This document shows positions 44,905-54,859 of a DNA stretch of 64,000 nucleotides, piece by piece. The DNA comes from Strigamia acuminata (Eukaryota; Arthropoda; Chilopoda; Geophilomorpha; Linotaeniidae): contig OX442315.1 of assembly GCA_949358305.1 (NCBI GenBank), positions 14,720,427 through 14,784,426 on the forward strand, written 5' to 3'. A program made the translations under genes and the position numbers. Numbering within the stretch: position 1 is the stretch's first letter; the number at the start of each line of letters is the position of its first letter. The notes below the pieces were generated by a model. That model ran no database searches. It saw only the letters and a list, made by a program, of their open reading frames with translations, and was not told the origin of the DNA.

Positions 44905-46200
44905 GACACAATATATTGAAAATATTTTATTTTTTAAATAAATATTTCCAATCATATTCACGAAGGATTGTTAAATTTTATTAATAAAAACATTTCACCA
45001 ATGTAGATAAAATTTAACAAATGTTTGAGTTATTTTTACACGGCCGATTGTATTTAAATTAATCTACGTGTAAACATTTACTTGAAACTATGTTTTCCCC
45101 CTTTGGGTTAATAGAAACTTCGAGATGAGTAATTACAAACCAATCAAATTACTCCTCGAAACTCCCCTTAACCCCTGGTTTGAGATTATCACTCACTTGT
45201 TCGCCAAGTTTTGTACTGGACTGAAATCAAGGATTATTCTCGACTTTTCGACGCTTTAACGGATTTTCGCTGAATTTTAGTGAGTTAAAATCTAGATGAT
45301 TTTGAACACTTATCGTTTATTTTACTGATTTTTTCATTTGACGAATATCAGTTCAAATTCAGAAATTATCGACACGACGCTGATTATCGAAACCATCTCG
45401 TGGACAAATCGCGAGTAAGCCTTTCACGAACTCACTAAGTGAATTTCCGGTAAATATTTAAGCAATATTTTGTCAAAATTAATAATATTTTGACATTAAT
45501 TGACGACATTTATTTTGGTTAAGCGTCCATTACGGCAGACTTAGAATTTGCACGTGCCGCACAACGTCTTTATCGGCCAACGTCGCCGGAACCGAGCAGC
45601 CCTCGCAAATACGCGAAGCTAGACGTTAAACTAGCCAAATATACCCTGTTAGGACTGCACCTAGTTAGTAAGTGTTTATTTTATAAAAGATAAAAAAATA
45701 TCGCTTAAATTCCTTTGAAATTGGTGAGCATACATGTGTTAACAAGTCACGTGTATGATACTAACGAACGCCACCAGATGTCGGTGATAGATTTTTACTC
45801 GGACGAATTATAGAGTTATTCGTACAGTTAAAAATCATGTATATTGTCAGATACTAAAAATACTGCAAAAATATTTTTTAATATTTTGACAGGTTGTTTA
45901 GTTATTATGTCGTTTAGATGTAAAAATTAGGTTTATTTTATTTAATAAACACTAATTTGAATAGTTTTTCAACGATATTGTTTTAAAGGATAAGATGAAA
46001 TTATCTACCAAGTCAAGAATAATTATTAATGTTAATAATTATTCGACAAATGAAGGAAACCCGCTAACAAAAGGAACTTAAGAATTTAATTGCGAAATTA
46101 ATCCAGTTGTTGGTCGACAATTAATTTAATTTGAAATTAAATTAATTACCGACAGTTTGATTCGTGTTCTCAAATAAAATTTATATTTTTTGAAGATGCA
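44905..46200 (+). other. Spacer between pol and third ORF, with probable intron
   Basis: Mostly AT-rich. A GC-richer coding-like island lies at 45524-45667 and ends at GTTA|GTAAGTG. A pyrimidine-rich acceptor TATATTTTTTGAAG|AT stands at 46195, just before the third ORF. A further donor-like CGCGA|GTAAGC is at 45412. Together these suggest a spliced subgenomic message. Confidence 0.5.
45524..45667 (+). CDS. Possible internal exon of third ORF
   Basis: 144 nt between acceptor TTTTGGTTAAG and donor GTAAGTG, open in one frame for 47 codons: ITADLEFARAAQRLYRPTSP, then a lysine-rich stretch to LLGLHLV. It leaves one base, and the exon opening at 46196 supplies two bases and then reads in frame into the ATG at 46201. 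Base composition and residue mix look coding, unlike the surrounding AT-rich sequence. There is no ATG in it and a stop lies just upstream, so it would need an earlier exon for a start, or be a leader segment. Inference from splice signals only. Confidence 0.4.
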
Positions 46201-47856
46201 ATGAGTCGCCGAGGTCGTGCTAGCAAGCGACAGTACGTGCATTGGGATCCAGAAGAGTCTGAAGAACCGGATTATCGCTTTGTTAATCCCTCCTCTGACC
46301 CCGAGCTCGTCGCCAACTGGGCCCGTGATAACCCGGATCTCGTACCGCCCCGAATTAGGACCGCCATGGGTGTTAGCCCGACCGACTCACGTCCTTCCAG
46401 AGGCCGTCAAGCGAGTCAGCGTGTCGTAACCTATGATGCGCCCCACGAGACTCCGAATTGGGATTTTTCTGACGACTCGTCACAATACTCCCGTTCTGCT
46501 TCAAGGAGACGGCGCCAAGACGACTTCTCACAAGAAGAAGAATCTTATGAGGAAGCTCCGCCCCAGACTACCAGCAGACCATTTGCTCGACCACGAAATC
46601 CTCGCGATACCGCTAGTCGAGGAAAAACCGGCAAGTCCAAAGGACCCACCAAGTCCACGTTGGCATCTTCATCCGAGGCGTTGACCCGCCCAACATCGCA
46701 AGCTCGCTCATTATCGGAGCTCAACTTACCGATTTATCGGAAGCAACGGCGAGAACATGTATTTCGCGACATGGAAGCTGCCGCCTTGGGAACCAACATC
46801 ATGCCGAAGTCGAAACTGATGTTCTGCCCATTGTGCGCAGGATGTGGATGGTTGTCGTCCTTGTTATCCGGCATTCACGCCGTGGTCTGTGTGAACTGTC
46901 ACGGTGGTAAACGCGTTGCCATATCCAGCATGTGGAATGAAGAAATTCTTCCATTTATCGTCAAGGGGCTAAGTACGCCGACAGCACGCAATTGGGCGAT
47001 GTGTCGCGAATGTGGCCTCATCCACCAGGGCCCGGAGCAGGCTATTTATGTAGACCCGGCACAAATGTCCAGCACCTCGACTCCACGAGGAGGATTTACG
47101 GAGCCACAACGCGAGCCGGAAACCCCCACCCCTGCGATTGATGGAACTTCAGTCGTCTCGGCGGAAAACGAACCAATGTCAGTTGTTGCGTCTGATTCTC
47201 CGCCGGTTGCCTCCGATTCTGGTCTGCAAACCGCCGCTTCTCCAGAGGGAACATCGACTAACAACATGATTGTAGCGACTATTCCGCTCCCCGAAGTAAG
47301 CGACGCTGCTGAACCGGTCATTTTACTGGTTCACCCATACATGCCAAGACCAAACATGTCGCTCACGGAGCAAACTAAGGCGGAAGTGGAACATTATTTC
47401 CCAATTTTATTGGAAGCAGCTAAGCGTATTAGTGTGTCGATTTCAAACGACCAAATTCCAGATTTGAGCGTGCCGCTGGCCGTGATCCAATGGATTTTTC
47501 ATCCATCCCGGCCGGAATCCTTTCAAACTCGCTCTTTCATTTGGTGTAAGATTTTGCAACAGGTCTCAGCAGCAGCACACCCATTGATTCGTGAGGGATG
47601 GCACTCTGGCTTACCCGACCATCACTTGGTTTTTTCCGAGCCAACCAGCGCTAACACCATTCCGTTAGGAGGGCCTGATCCCCTGGAAGTATTCACCGAG
47701 GAACAACACAGAATGCTCCTGAATCCCCTGGCCCATGACGTTGAGCCAGATGCAGTACCGGAATTGGTAGCTATGCAACTTAATTCTCCACCCGCAGCCG
47801 TCTCGGAAGTTGTTACATCCATGGAAGGATTCATTGAGGATGAAGAGTTGGACTAG
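46201..47856 (+). CDS. Third ORF of 14-kb element, putative zinc-binding protein
   Basis: 551 codons, ATG to TAG, of unrecognised family. Residues 1-190 are Arg/Ser/Pro-rich and likely disordered (MSRRGRASKRQYVHWDPEES at the start). Then a Cys/His cluster: FCPLCAGCGW (Cys 209, 212, 215), His 226, CVNCHGG (230, 233, His 234), and CRECGLIH (268, 271, His 275), suggesting two zinc ribbons. After a Pro/Ser/Thr-rich linker, a C-terminal part from about 375 looks folded, with SLTEQTKAEVEHYFPILLEA and Trp-containing helices. There is no signal peptide or membrane segment, so it does not look like an envelope. It sits in the envelope position. A nucleic-acid-binding or transcriptional role is possible. 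The gag-only relative lacks it. Confidence 0.8.
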   Translation: MSRRGRASKRQYVHWDPEESEEPDYRFVNPSSDPELVANWARDNPDLVPPRIRTAMGVSPTDSRPSRGRQASQRVVTYDAPHETPNWDFSDDSSQYSRSASRRRRQDDFSQEEESYEEAPPQTTSRPFARPRNPRDTASRGKTGKSKGPTKSTLASSSEALTRPTSQARSLSELNLPIYRKQRREHVFRDMEAAALGTNIMPKSKLMFCPLCAGCGWLSSLLSGIHAVVCVNCHGGKRVAISSMWNEEILPFIVKGLSTPTARNWAMCRECGLIHQGPEQAIYVDPAQMSSTSTPRGGFTEPQREPETPTPAIDGTSVVSAENEPMSVVASDSPPVASDSGLQTAASPEGTSTNNMIVATIPLPEVSDAAEPVILLVHPYMPRPNMSLTEQTKAEVEHYFPILLEAAKRISVSISNDQIPDLSVPLAVIQWIFHPSRPESFQTRSFIWCKILQQVSAAAHPLIREGWHSGLPDHHLVFSEPTSANTIPLGGPDPLEVFTEEQHRMLLNPLAHDVEPDAVPELVAMQLNSPPAAVSEVVTSMEGFIEDEELD

Positions 47857-48511
47857 AAAGCGTCAACGATGTCGGGATCCGTTACTTTCCCGATATCTTT
47901 CCTTTTAGGCAAGACCAGAAGTAACGAGTCCATTTTCTCCATCTCCATTTCTTGACCCGAGTTGAAACAAAGATTTAGTCAGGTTCAGGTGTATTTTATG
48001 CCGTTTTTTGTGAATAATTCAAAGATCTTTAATATTTAAATTAACAATTTTGCTAAAATTTGATTACGAGTCAATGTGAGTTTGTTTATAAAAATACTAA
48101 TTTTAATACTTGAATTTTAACGTGTAAAGTGTTATTTTGCAAATCATTACATTTCCAGTGAGAAGTTAAGTTTTGTGAAAATAATTGTTAAATTTTATTA
48201 ATCATTTGTTTGATACAAGAGTTTTGATGTTAGTTTAAGTTATCGTTTTCTTGATACAGTTGTAAGTCCACCTGTAAAGCGAGATTGGAGTTATTATTAA
48301 TAATTGAAAGTTTTATAACCTTAATAAATATTTTTTGAAGCATTTGATTAAGAAATACTCTTTATTTATACTATTAAGATATAAAATAAAGGTTTTTGCT
48401 TACCAAGGATTACAGCTCGAGTCCCCTAGATGACAGTGTGGTCTTGATCCTCAAGATATTCGGAATAAATAGTATGTTAATACAGGTATTAACATATATT
48501 TAAGGGGGACT
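47857..48511 (+). other. 3' non-coding region with polypurine tract
   Basis: AT-rich; the second half is related to 16130-16470 of the gag-only element. It ends TAAGGGGGACT directly before the LTR, the polypurine tract. Confidence 0.75.
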
Positions 48512-50101
48512 TGTGACGGTTACACTGTCAAACACTTTGTTAATATAGGACGAACATTTCACCGATAGATGGCGCTGGTACGTTTTAGCGGTAATTTCAA
48601 ATTTCGACAATTTTTGAGTGAATAAAATATAAATTACTATTTATATTTTATTCCACTGCGACTTTAGACACTTTTAAATACTTTTGGATGTTTAAATATT
48701 AGTTGATTTATTTGTCACATAATTCTATTGAATTATGTGCAAACTCTACACCTGGTGAAGTCACCCCCCATCACCCACTGTGAGTTGGACTCCTTTTGGA
48801 TTATAGTCAAAGGGACTTAATCCAAAATGTGTCCTGCGTATCCAGTTCCTGTAGTGGACCTAGTAGAAGACTATGTCCTGAGTATCCACTTCCTATGATC
48901 TGGGATTGGATGGATTTGACTGCCCAGTGATCCCATTGGATCACTGAACAGCTATTCTCCTCACCGAGTATATATCCCCCTGCAAAACGGATATAGCTCG
49001 CTCTTGTTCTGTTTTTGTTTGATACTGATATTACTTGAGCACATATTATACTTCTCTGCGTTCCGACAATCCGTTGTAGAAATACTTTGTATTTAGTGTA
49101 AGTATCTAGAGTGGGTAGAAGACTCACAGACACACTGCCCGCCTCTTCATGCCAACATTCCGTTGTAGAAATGTTGTAACTAGAGTGAGTAATTCACAGA
49201 CACATTTAAGTGTAGTATCTAGAGTGGGGTACAACCCACAGACGCACTCCCTCCAGCTTCATGCCAACATTCCGTTGTAGAGTGCAGAATCTAGAGTGGA
49301 GTAAAATTCACAGACGCATTGGTAATGTAGAATCTAGAGTGGAGTATTTATATTTCACAGACGCATTATCAGAGTAATCGACGCGGAGTAATTTCCCGGT
49401 TACTCTCCCGCCAGCCAGGACCGAGTGGAGTAATTTCCCGGCGATGGATAACCTTTCCTGCGAGATATTTCGATTCAATTCGTTATTGGTTTGACGGAAC
49501 CTTTAAGTCTAACTTAGATGTTGATTGCACTCGGGGCAAAAAATAGCTCGGCGCTATTTTAATATATTTTACTTATTTTCATAGTTTTAGTTAAGTTTGT
49601 GACTCTAAAATATCATGATTAATTCCATAGAATTAATATGAATATTTATTCTCACATTGTTACATCTCGCGGTAATTATTGATTACAACAATTATCTGCG
49701 ACGCGATGTGTGTGACGATACAGAAAAGTCAACCGCACCTCTCGGATATAACCCACCCAGCCTAACCATTTACACGCCTTTTAGAACCAAACCCCGGACC
49801 ATTTAGAAGCCAAAGCCATTCATAGATGACATCTTTTACGTCACAGCAATAAGACCGTTACAAATTCTTATTGCATGACTGAAGCCTTCAAATGATATTA
49901 TTTCAGGGCTTTTGCCAAATAACTGTATAGTTTAACTTATCGTCATTTTAGCCACTTGTAGGCATAGTATTTATATAAGGTTCAAACCGGAATAAATGTT
50001 ATATGTTTTGAGAAAACATCAGGTTTGCATATTTTACATTTTCACACGGATAGTTCACACTTTAGTTTAGCAATTGCTATCTCCAGAAGGTAATCGTCAC
50101 A
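48512..50101 (+). repeat. 3' LTR of 14-kb element
   Basis: 1590 bp, equal in length to the 5' LTR, offset 12402 bp. The internal open frames recur identically. Followed by ACAT, the target duplication. Confidence 0.92.
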
Positions 50102-50105
50102 ACAT

Positions 50106-50117
50106 ATATATCTCACA
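50106..50117 (-). repeat. Copia 3' LTR, inner 12 bases
   Basis: ATATATCTCACA completes the LTR interrupted at 36109. Inside it, on the minus strand, AGGGGGATTTG next to the LTR is the likely polypurine tract. Confidence 0.85.
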
Positions 50118-50282
50118 AATCCCCCTCATAGGTTATCATTTGTTTAAACTTAAAAAGAAAACTAACTCTAACAACAAACATGAATGAAAGAGAAAAACGA
50201 ATAAAATATTAACAACAAAAATTATTGTTCTTCTTCTTTCATCTTGGCATCATCTTGAAGACCCACACGATCACGGCCTTCT

Positions 50283-52388
50283 TCAAACTTGTCCTTCAAA
50301 CTTGTCCTTTAAAATCAAGCCCGTGTGTGACTTAGCATCTTGGGTTACACACCAACTTGCGTCCGCGAATCCTTGTAAGCTTCCTTCTTTGCTTGAGAAG
50401 AACAAACGCAAATCTTTTGTACCGTTGACATAACGCAAAACGCGTTTCGCTGCTCGAAAGTGCAGTTGGCGAGGATCTTTGGAGAAAGCTGAGAGAGCGC
50501 TCACAGCATATGACAAATCCGGACGAGAAACAATCATCAGGTGCATCAAAGAACCGATGATCTGCTGGTATAAATTCTGATCAACCTTCTTTGATTTGTC
50601 GAAGTCCTCCAAATCCTGTCCTGTTGCCATCGGCGTTTTCGCAGTGATCCCATTGAGTAAGTCAAATTTTGTCAAAATGTCGTTTACATATTTTTGTTGT
50701 CCCACGTATACTCCGTCCTTAGTGACCGAAATTTCCATTCCGAGTAGGAAGTGAACCTCCCCCATGTCGACTATTTCGAAAACCTTCTTTAGTCGTTTTA
50801 GTATCCGATCAAGAATTTTTTGTCTCGTGAAAGCAGCCAAAATATCGTCCACGTACACGCCCAAAATTATGTAGTCATTTTTATGTCTATAAATATAGAC
50901 ACACCGGTCGTTTATGAGCGGTTTCAAGCCAATCTTGATCAGTTCCTGGTCAAGTCGCTCGTTCCAGCATCGTCCCGACTGGCGCAACCCGTACAGGCTG
51001 CGTTCCAGTCGGCAAACGAGATCGTCTTGCTCGTAACCTTCCGGTTGTTCCATAAAGATGACTTCGTCCAACAATCCGTAAAGGTACGCGGTCTTAATGT
51101 CGAATTGTCGCGTCAACAGTCCGTGTCTGGCTATCATCGAAAGTATGATCCGGAGCGATTCCATCCTCACTACGGGCGAAAAAGTCTCCGTGAAATCCAC
51201 ACCAGGTCGTTGGGAATACCCCACCGCCACCAGGCGTGCCTTATACTTATTGACGCTTCTGTCGGCATTAAGTTTAATGCGGAAAATCCATTTGCTTTTC
51301 ACCGTCACTGTCTGTCTTTCCCTCTTTACAAGTGTCCATACTTTATTGATGTGTAGAGAATTAATCTCGCTGTCCATCGCTTCTTGCCATTTCTCTCTGT
51401 CATTGCAGTTTACCGCCTCTACGTAAGTTTCAGGAGTGAACAGCTCTTCCACACACTCTATTGCAGCATTGACCGCCTCTTGTTGTGCTGCTATGCGCTC
51501 CGAGCGTCGCACTCCCTCTTGTTGCAACCGCTCTTCGCGCTGCGCAAGCTGTTCCGCCAGTCTCTGCTCAAGCGCCGCTTTCGTCGCGCCCCTGGGTCGC
51601 CCCACCTGCACCGGCTGAAGTGGCTGCGGTGCGGCGTCGTCAACAGCGATAACCGGGTGTTCGACCTCGTCTTGAGCGTCCTGCAACTCGTTCACCGGTT
51701 CAACAGAAAAAATGGCGTCTTCCTCTTCTTGGCAAAAACGTTGCTTTGCCCCCTCATCGTTTAAACCAAAAACGTCTGCACCTCGCACCTCCTCATTGAA
51801 TCCTACCGTCCTGCCCTCTTCTACTTTACCGTCTTTCGGAACGTAAATTCGATAGGCTTTCCTGTCGACTGAATAACCGACAAATATGCCGTGTTTGGCT
51901 TTCGGATCCAATTTCCGTCGCTTTTCCTCCGGTATGTGCAAAAAGGCTTCGCAACCAAAAATCCGCAAGAATGCAACTGTCGTCTTGTGTTTCGACCATA
52001 ACTCCTCGGGTGTAAAATCCCCATTCGGCTTGGTAAACGATCTATTTTTGACATAGACCGATGTGGCGATCGCTTCTGCCCAAAACTTCAAAGGAAGGCC
52101 CGATTTGATTAGCAGTGTCCGAGCCGCCTCTACTAGCGTACGATTTGCCCTCTCAGAAATTCCATTACTAGAAGGATTAAAGGGAACCGTAAGCTCGTGC
52201 AGAATGCCCTCAGATTCGAAAAAACGCTTGAAATTTGCATTGACAAATTCCCCACCGTTGTCACTTCTAAACCTTTTGAGTTTGTAGCCAGTTTGCTTCT
52301 CTGCCATGTTCTTGAATATTTCAAAATGTTCAAAGCATTGAGATTTCTCCCGCAAGAAAAACGCGAATTTTTTTGCGTGTAAAATCAT
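50283..52388 (-). CDS. pol: Copia pol, 3' part (integrase end, RT, truncated RNase H)
   Basis: 701 codons in a frame shifted by one base from the upstream copia ORF. It has the second half of the integrase core (SDNGGEF, then ISERANRTLVEAARTLL), a Lys/Arg-rich linker, and a copia RT with TFSPVVRMESLR and active site VYVDDILAAF near residue 512. RNase H begins at GFADASW, but the frame ends 27 residues later, where a 13-bp direct duplication (CTTCAAACTTGTC, 50281-50306) shifts it. Family RNase H is longer by several tens of residues, so sequence was also deleted before the LTR. This copy is therefore unlikely to make full RNase H. Confidence 0.9.
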   Translation of the reverse strand: MILHAKKFAFFLREKSQCFEHFEIFKNMAEKQTGYKLKRFRSDNGGEFVNANFKRFFESEGILHELTVPFNPSSNGISERANRTLVEAARTLLIKSGLPLKFWAEAIATSVYVKNRSFTKPNGDFTPEELWSKHKTTVAFLRIFGCEAFLHIPEEKRRKLDPKAKHGIFVGYSVDRKAYRIYVPKDGKVEEGRTVGFNEEVRGADVFGLNDEGAKQRFCQEEEDAIFSVEPVNELQDAQDEVEHPVIAVDDAAPQPLQPVQVGRPRGATKAALEQRLAEQLAQREERLQQEGVRRSERIAAQQEAVNAAIECVEELFTPETYVEAVNCNDREKWQEAMDSEINSLHINKVWTLVKRERQTVTVKSKWIFRIKLNADRSVNKYKARLVAVGYSQRPGVDFTETFSPVVRMESLRIILSMIARHGLLTRQFDIKTAYLYGLLDEVIFMEQPEGYEQDDLVCRLERSLYGLRQSGRCWNERLDQELIKIGLKPLINDRCVYIYRHKNDYIILGVYVDDILAAFTRQKILDRILKRLKKVFEIVDMGEVHFLLGMEISVTKDGVYVGQQKYVNDILTKFDLLNGITAKTPMATGQDLEDFDKSKKVDQNLYQQIIGSLMHLMIVSRPDLSYAVSALSAFSKDPRQLHFRAAKRVLRYVNGTKDLRLFFSSKEGSLQGFADASWCVTQDAKSHTGLILKDKFEGQV

Positions 52389-53949
52389 CAGTTAGAATCA
52401 AAGCATACTTGCTGCCTCCCAGCGATGCAGTCTGAAATGGTCCAACCATATCCCCATGAATAAGTTGCAAAACTTCAGTTGACTGCTTCCCCTTGACTCT
52501 TTTGTACGGGCTTCTCGTCATTTTTCCCAACGTGCATGCAGTGCATCTTTCCAAATGCACGTCCGCATATTCCAGCCCGTGCACAATCTGTTTGTCTCGC
52601 ATTTTATCTATTGCACGCTCATTTAAATGACACAGTCGCTCATGCCACAATTCCTTGCTGGCTGGGCGAGGTTGCACAGAAACTGCGTTGGCTTCCTCTC
52701 CAACCCATTGGTGCAGTAAATACATGCTGCCATTTAATGTTCCTGTTGCAATCGTCATTCCTCTTGGGTCCTTAATTTCCGCGACTTTATTGTTGAATGA
52801 AATCGCATAATTATTAGCGGTAAGACGTGGAATTGACAACAGATTGCCTTTCAACTCTGGCACAAATAAGACGTCGAGGAGCAAAATCTTCATGAATTCC
52901 GTTTCTGAAAGCTTGCATCTCAAAATGATATTCCCTTTCCCCGTAGCCAACAATTTTGCGCCCTTTTTGGCTGTGGTGACCACTGCTTCGATTTCCTCGA
53001 AAGTCCCAAACAATTCCCGTTTTCCAGACATATGCGCCGACGCGCCGGAATCGAGAATCCACTCGTCTTGACAATCGTCGCCGCCCAAATCGACGACAAA
53101 AGCATGCTGGATAACCGCTTCCTGTTGTGCTATTTTTGCCGTGGCTGCCTCTCTTGGTCGTTGTGACGCTGGACTCGGCCTCTTTTCGGGGTAGCGCTGC
53201 CAACAATTCTTGGCAATGTGGCCACTTTTACCACATTCATAACAGGCTGATTTTGAAACGTTTTTCAACTTCTTGCCGCCCGAATTACGTCCCACCTGCG
53301 CCTTGAACGCAACCGTCACGTTGTCCACGGTCTGTCCCTTTGAGTGGAATGTCGCCCACTGATCTTCCATTTTCAGTGACCGTCGCAAATCTTCAAATTT
53401 CGCGTCTGCCGCGTCACGATAATTTCGTGCAATATTGCCATATTTTGGCAAAAGTCCTCGTGTCGTGTAATGAAGAATCTCGCGGTCCGAAACAACCTTT
53501 CCTACCGCTTTGGCTTTTGCCTGAATCGACTTGGCCCTGTTCAAGTAACCATCCGTCGACTCGTCGTGTCTCATGCGCAGCTCCGCAAGTTCCGAACCAG
53601 CGTCAATTTGTCGCTCTTCCGTGGTACCTGCGTACTGCGCTTTCAACGCCTCCCAAAGCGCCTTGGCCTCGGTAAAAGCCATACAGTTTGTGGCTTCTTC
53701 GTCCGACATCGTTAAAACTATAATCCCTAAAGCCTCGTCATTATTTTTGGCCCACGCTTCGTGCTTCTTCAGCGCGTCTGCATACGTTGCATCCGTCGCG
53801 TCGGGCACTATCGGCTCCGGTTTCGTGATGACGCCTTTCAAACCTTTTGCAGCTAGAAGTGTCCCCACTTTGAATTGCCAAGTAAAATAGTTTTGAGGTT
53901 TTAGAAGTTCAATTCGATTCAAAGATGCACTTGCAATCGCATCCGCCAT
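52330..53949 (-). CDS. gag-pol: Copia gag-protease-integrase, 5' part
   Basis: 539 codons from an ATG 120 bp inside the LTR. The Gag region begins MADAIASASLNRIELLKPQN and has the copia-type YFTWQFKV motif; CCHC knuckle CYECGKSGHIAKNC near residue 235; protease WILDSGASAHMSG near 298; GAG-pre-integrase zinc motif ELWHERLCHLNERA to CTACTLGK; integrase core start IHGDMVGPF. The frame leaves the integrase after DDFTRK. A seven-base T run on the plus strand (52368-52374) marks the point where the next frame takes over, so a one-base length change there is the simplest explanation. Copia elements normally have a single gag-pol frame. Confidence 0.92.
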   Translation of the reverse strand: MADAIASASLNRIELLKPQNYFTWQFKVGTLLAAKGLKGVITKPEPIVPDATDATYADALKKHEAWAKNNDEALGIIVLTMSDEEATNCMAFTEAKALWEALKAQYAGTTEERQIDAGSELAELRMRHDESTDGYLNRAKSIQAKAKAVGKVVSDREILHYTTRGLLPKYGNIARNYRDAADAKFEDLRRSLKMEDQWATFHSKGQTVDNVTVAFKAQVGRNSGGKKLKNVSKSACYECGKSGHIAKNCWQRYPEKRPSPASQRPREAATAKIAQQEAVIQHAFVVDLGGDDCQDEWILDSGASAHMSGKRELFGTFEEIEAVVTTAKKGAKLLATGKGNIILRCKLSETEFMKILLLDVLFVPELKGNLLSIPRLTANNYAISFNNKVAEIKDPRGMTIATGTLNGSMYLLHQWVGEEANAVSVQPRPASKELWHERLCHLNERAIDKMRDKQIVHGLEYADVHLERCTACTLGKMTRSPYKRVKGKQSTEVLQLIHGDMVGPFQTASLGGSKYALILTDDFTRKKIRVFLAGEISML

Positions 53950-54049
53950 CTTCCTTGTTCGATCGTTACGCCTTGTTTTTCAATTCTTCTTTCACCGCAA
54001 ATTCTCCACAAATCGTCGCCAAAATGGAACGTTTCTATCTTGCAAAGAA

Positions 54050-54067
54050 ACCAGACTCCTGCTACCA
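54050..54067 (-). other. Copia primer binding site (initiator-tRNA-Met-like)
   Basis: Two bases inside the LTR, minus-strand sequence TGGTAGCAG then GAGTCTGG. The first nine bases match the complement of the initiator tRNA-Met 3' end; the rest matches imperfectly. Confidence 0.55.
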
Positions 54068-54069
54068 CT

Positions 54070-54231
54070 TGTGAGTGTACGTGTGTGCGTAGAAAATGTA
54101 GGAAGAAGAAAGCTTTTTCAACAAGAAAACTGATGAGATGTATATTCAATACAAGTAACACAATAATACAGAACATGCGCGCAGTGCGCGTTACCAAGCA
54201 ACTTAAACTATGATAACATATATATCTCACA
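54070..54231 (-). repeat. Copia 5' LTR
   Basis: 162 bp with inverted ends TGTGAG/CTCACA, followed by the GATCT target duplication. Identical by eye to the interrupted copy at the other end. Confidence 0.92.
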
Positions 54232-54859
54232 GATCTGACGGACACCACATATCGTTTCCGTTATTTCTTTCAGTTTTCCCGATGGCCATTTCGACAGAAT
54301 GACTTTTTCAAACTCCAAATGAGCTTTTCCTACATTTCCTCCTCTTGTTTAGCATAATTTAAGTATAAAATGTTAAATTTAGCAGTTTAATTCTGAATAA
54401 AATTAACATTTATGACATAAAGTTAGTAATATGTAATAATACACATTTCTCATCACCATTAAATACTTTTTAGTTTTTATCATCCGTCACAGATGGTGCT
54501 TTATCTGACCATCATTTTATCATGTTGTTTGTGAAATTTGTATATTTTTTTAAATTAATTAAGTAAACACCACAGCTGGTTAAAATCTTGTAAATTGCAG
54601 CTTAAGTAACTTATTTTGAAGAAAAAAAAATAATCATTAAGCCCAGTGTCAGATGAAAAGCTTCCCATACACAGAGAAAACAATTCCGACCACTAAAACT
54701 TCGCAAGGGCAACGCGATGATAAAATCGGTGAAGTGTTTTAATTTTCTGTTCCAGATTCTTTTTATGTGGTTGAAATTATATCAGATTTTCGTCAAAGCT
54801 GCTTAAAAATACTGCTCACATAGTCACATGGGAAATGATGAATAAATCTTCACCGTTCT

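Larger units (their letters stand above)
36110..50101 (+). mobile_element. 14-kb Ty3-type LTR retrotransposon with a third ORF
   Basis: LTRs of 1590 bp at 36110-37699 and 48512-50101 appear identical where compared, and the element is flanked by ACAT (36106-36109, 50102-50105). Order: LTR, tRNA-Gln-type PBS, about 0.86-kb leader, gag, -1 frameshift signal, pol (protease, RT, RNase H, integrase), 1.3-kb spacer with a possible exon, third ORF, 3' region, PPT, LTR. Both large frames are open, so this copy may be able to move. The protease-RT-RNaseH-integrase order is Ty3/gypsy. The overall length and the extra ORF are unusual. It inserted into the copia LTR, so it is younger than the copia copy. 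Confidence 0.93.
35960..54231 (-). mobile_element. Ty1/copia LTR retrotransposon, split by a nested Ty3-type element
   Basis: A 162-bp LTR (TGTGAG...CTCACA) lies at 54070-54231. Its identical copy is at 35960-36109 plus 50106-50117, interrupted by the Ty3-type element. A 5-bp target duplication GATCT flanks the whole at 35955-35959 and 54232-54236. Without the nested insert and its duplication the element is about 4276 bp. It is read on the minus strand: LTR, PBS, gag-protease-integrase, RT and RNase H. It lies in the intron before the half-EGF exon, in the same direction as the host gene. Coding is broken by a frame change and a 3' truncation, so this copy is probably not autonomous now. Confidence 0.92.

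Noticed and set aside
46201-47856. Third ORF as a retroviral-type envelope gene
   Set aside because: There is no signal peptide, no membrane-spanning segment and no fusion-type hydrophobic stretch. The hydrophilic, Cys/His-bearing protein does not fit.
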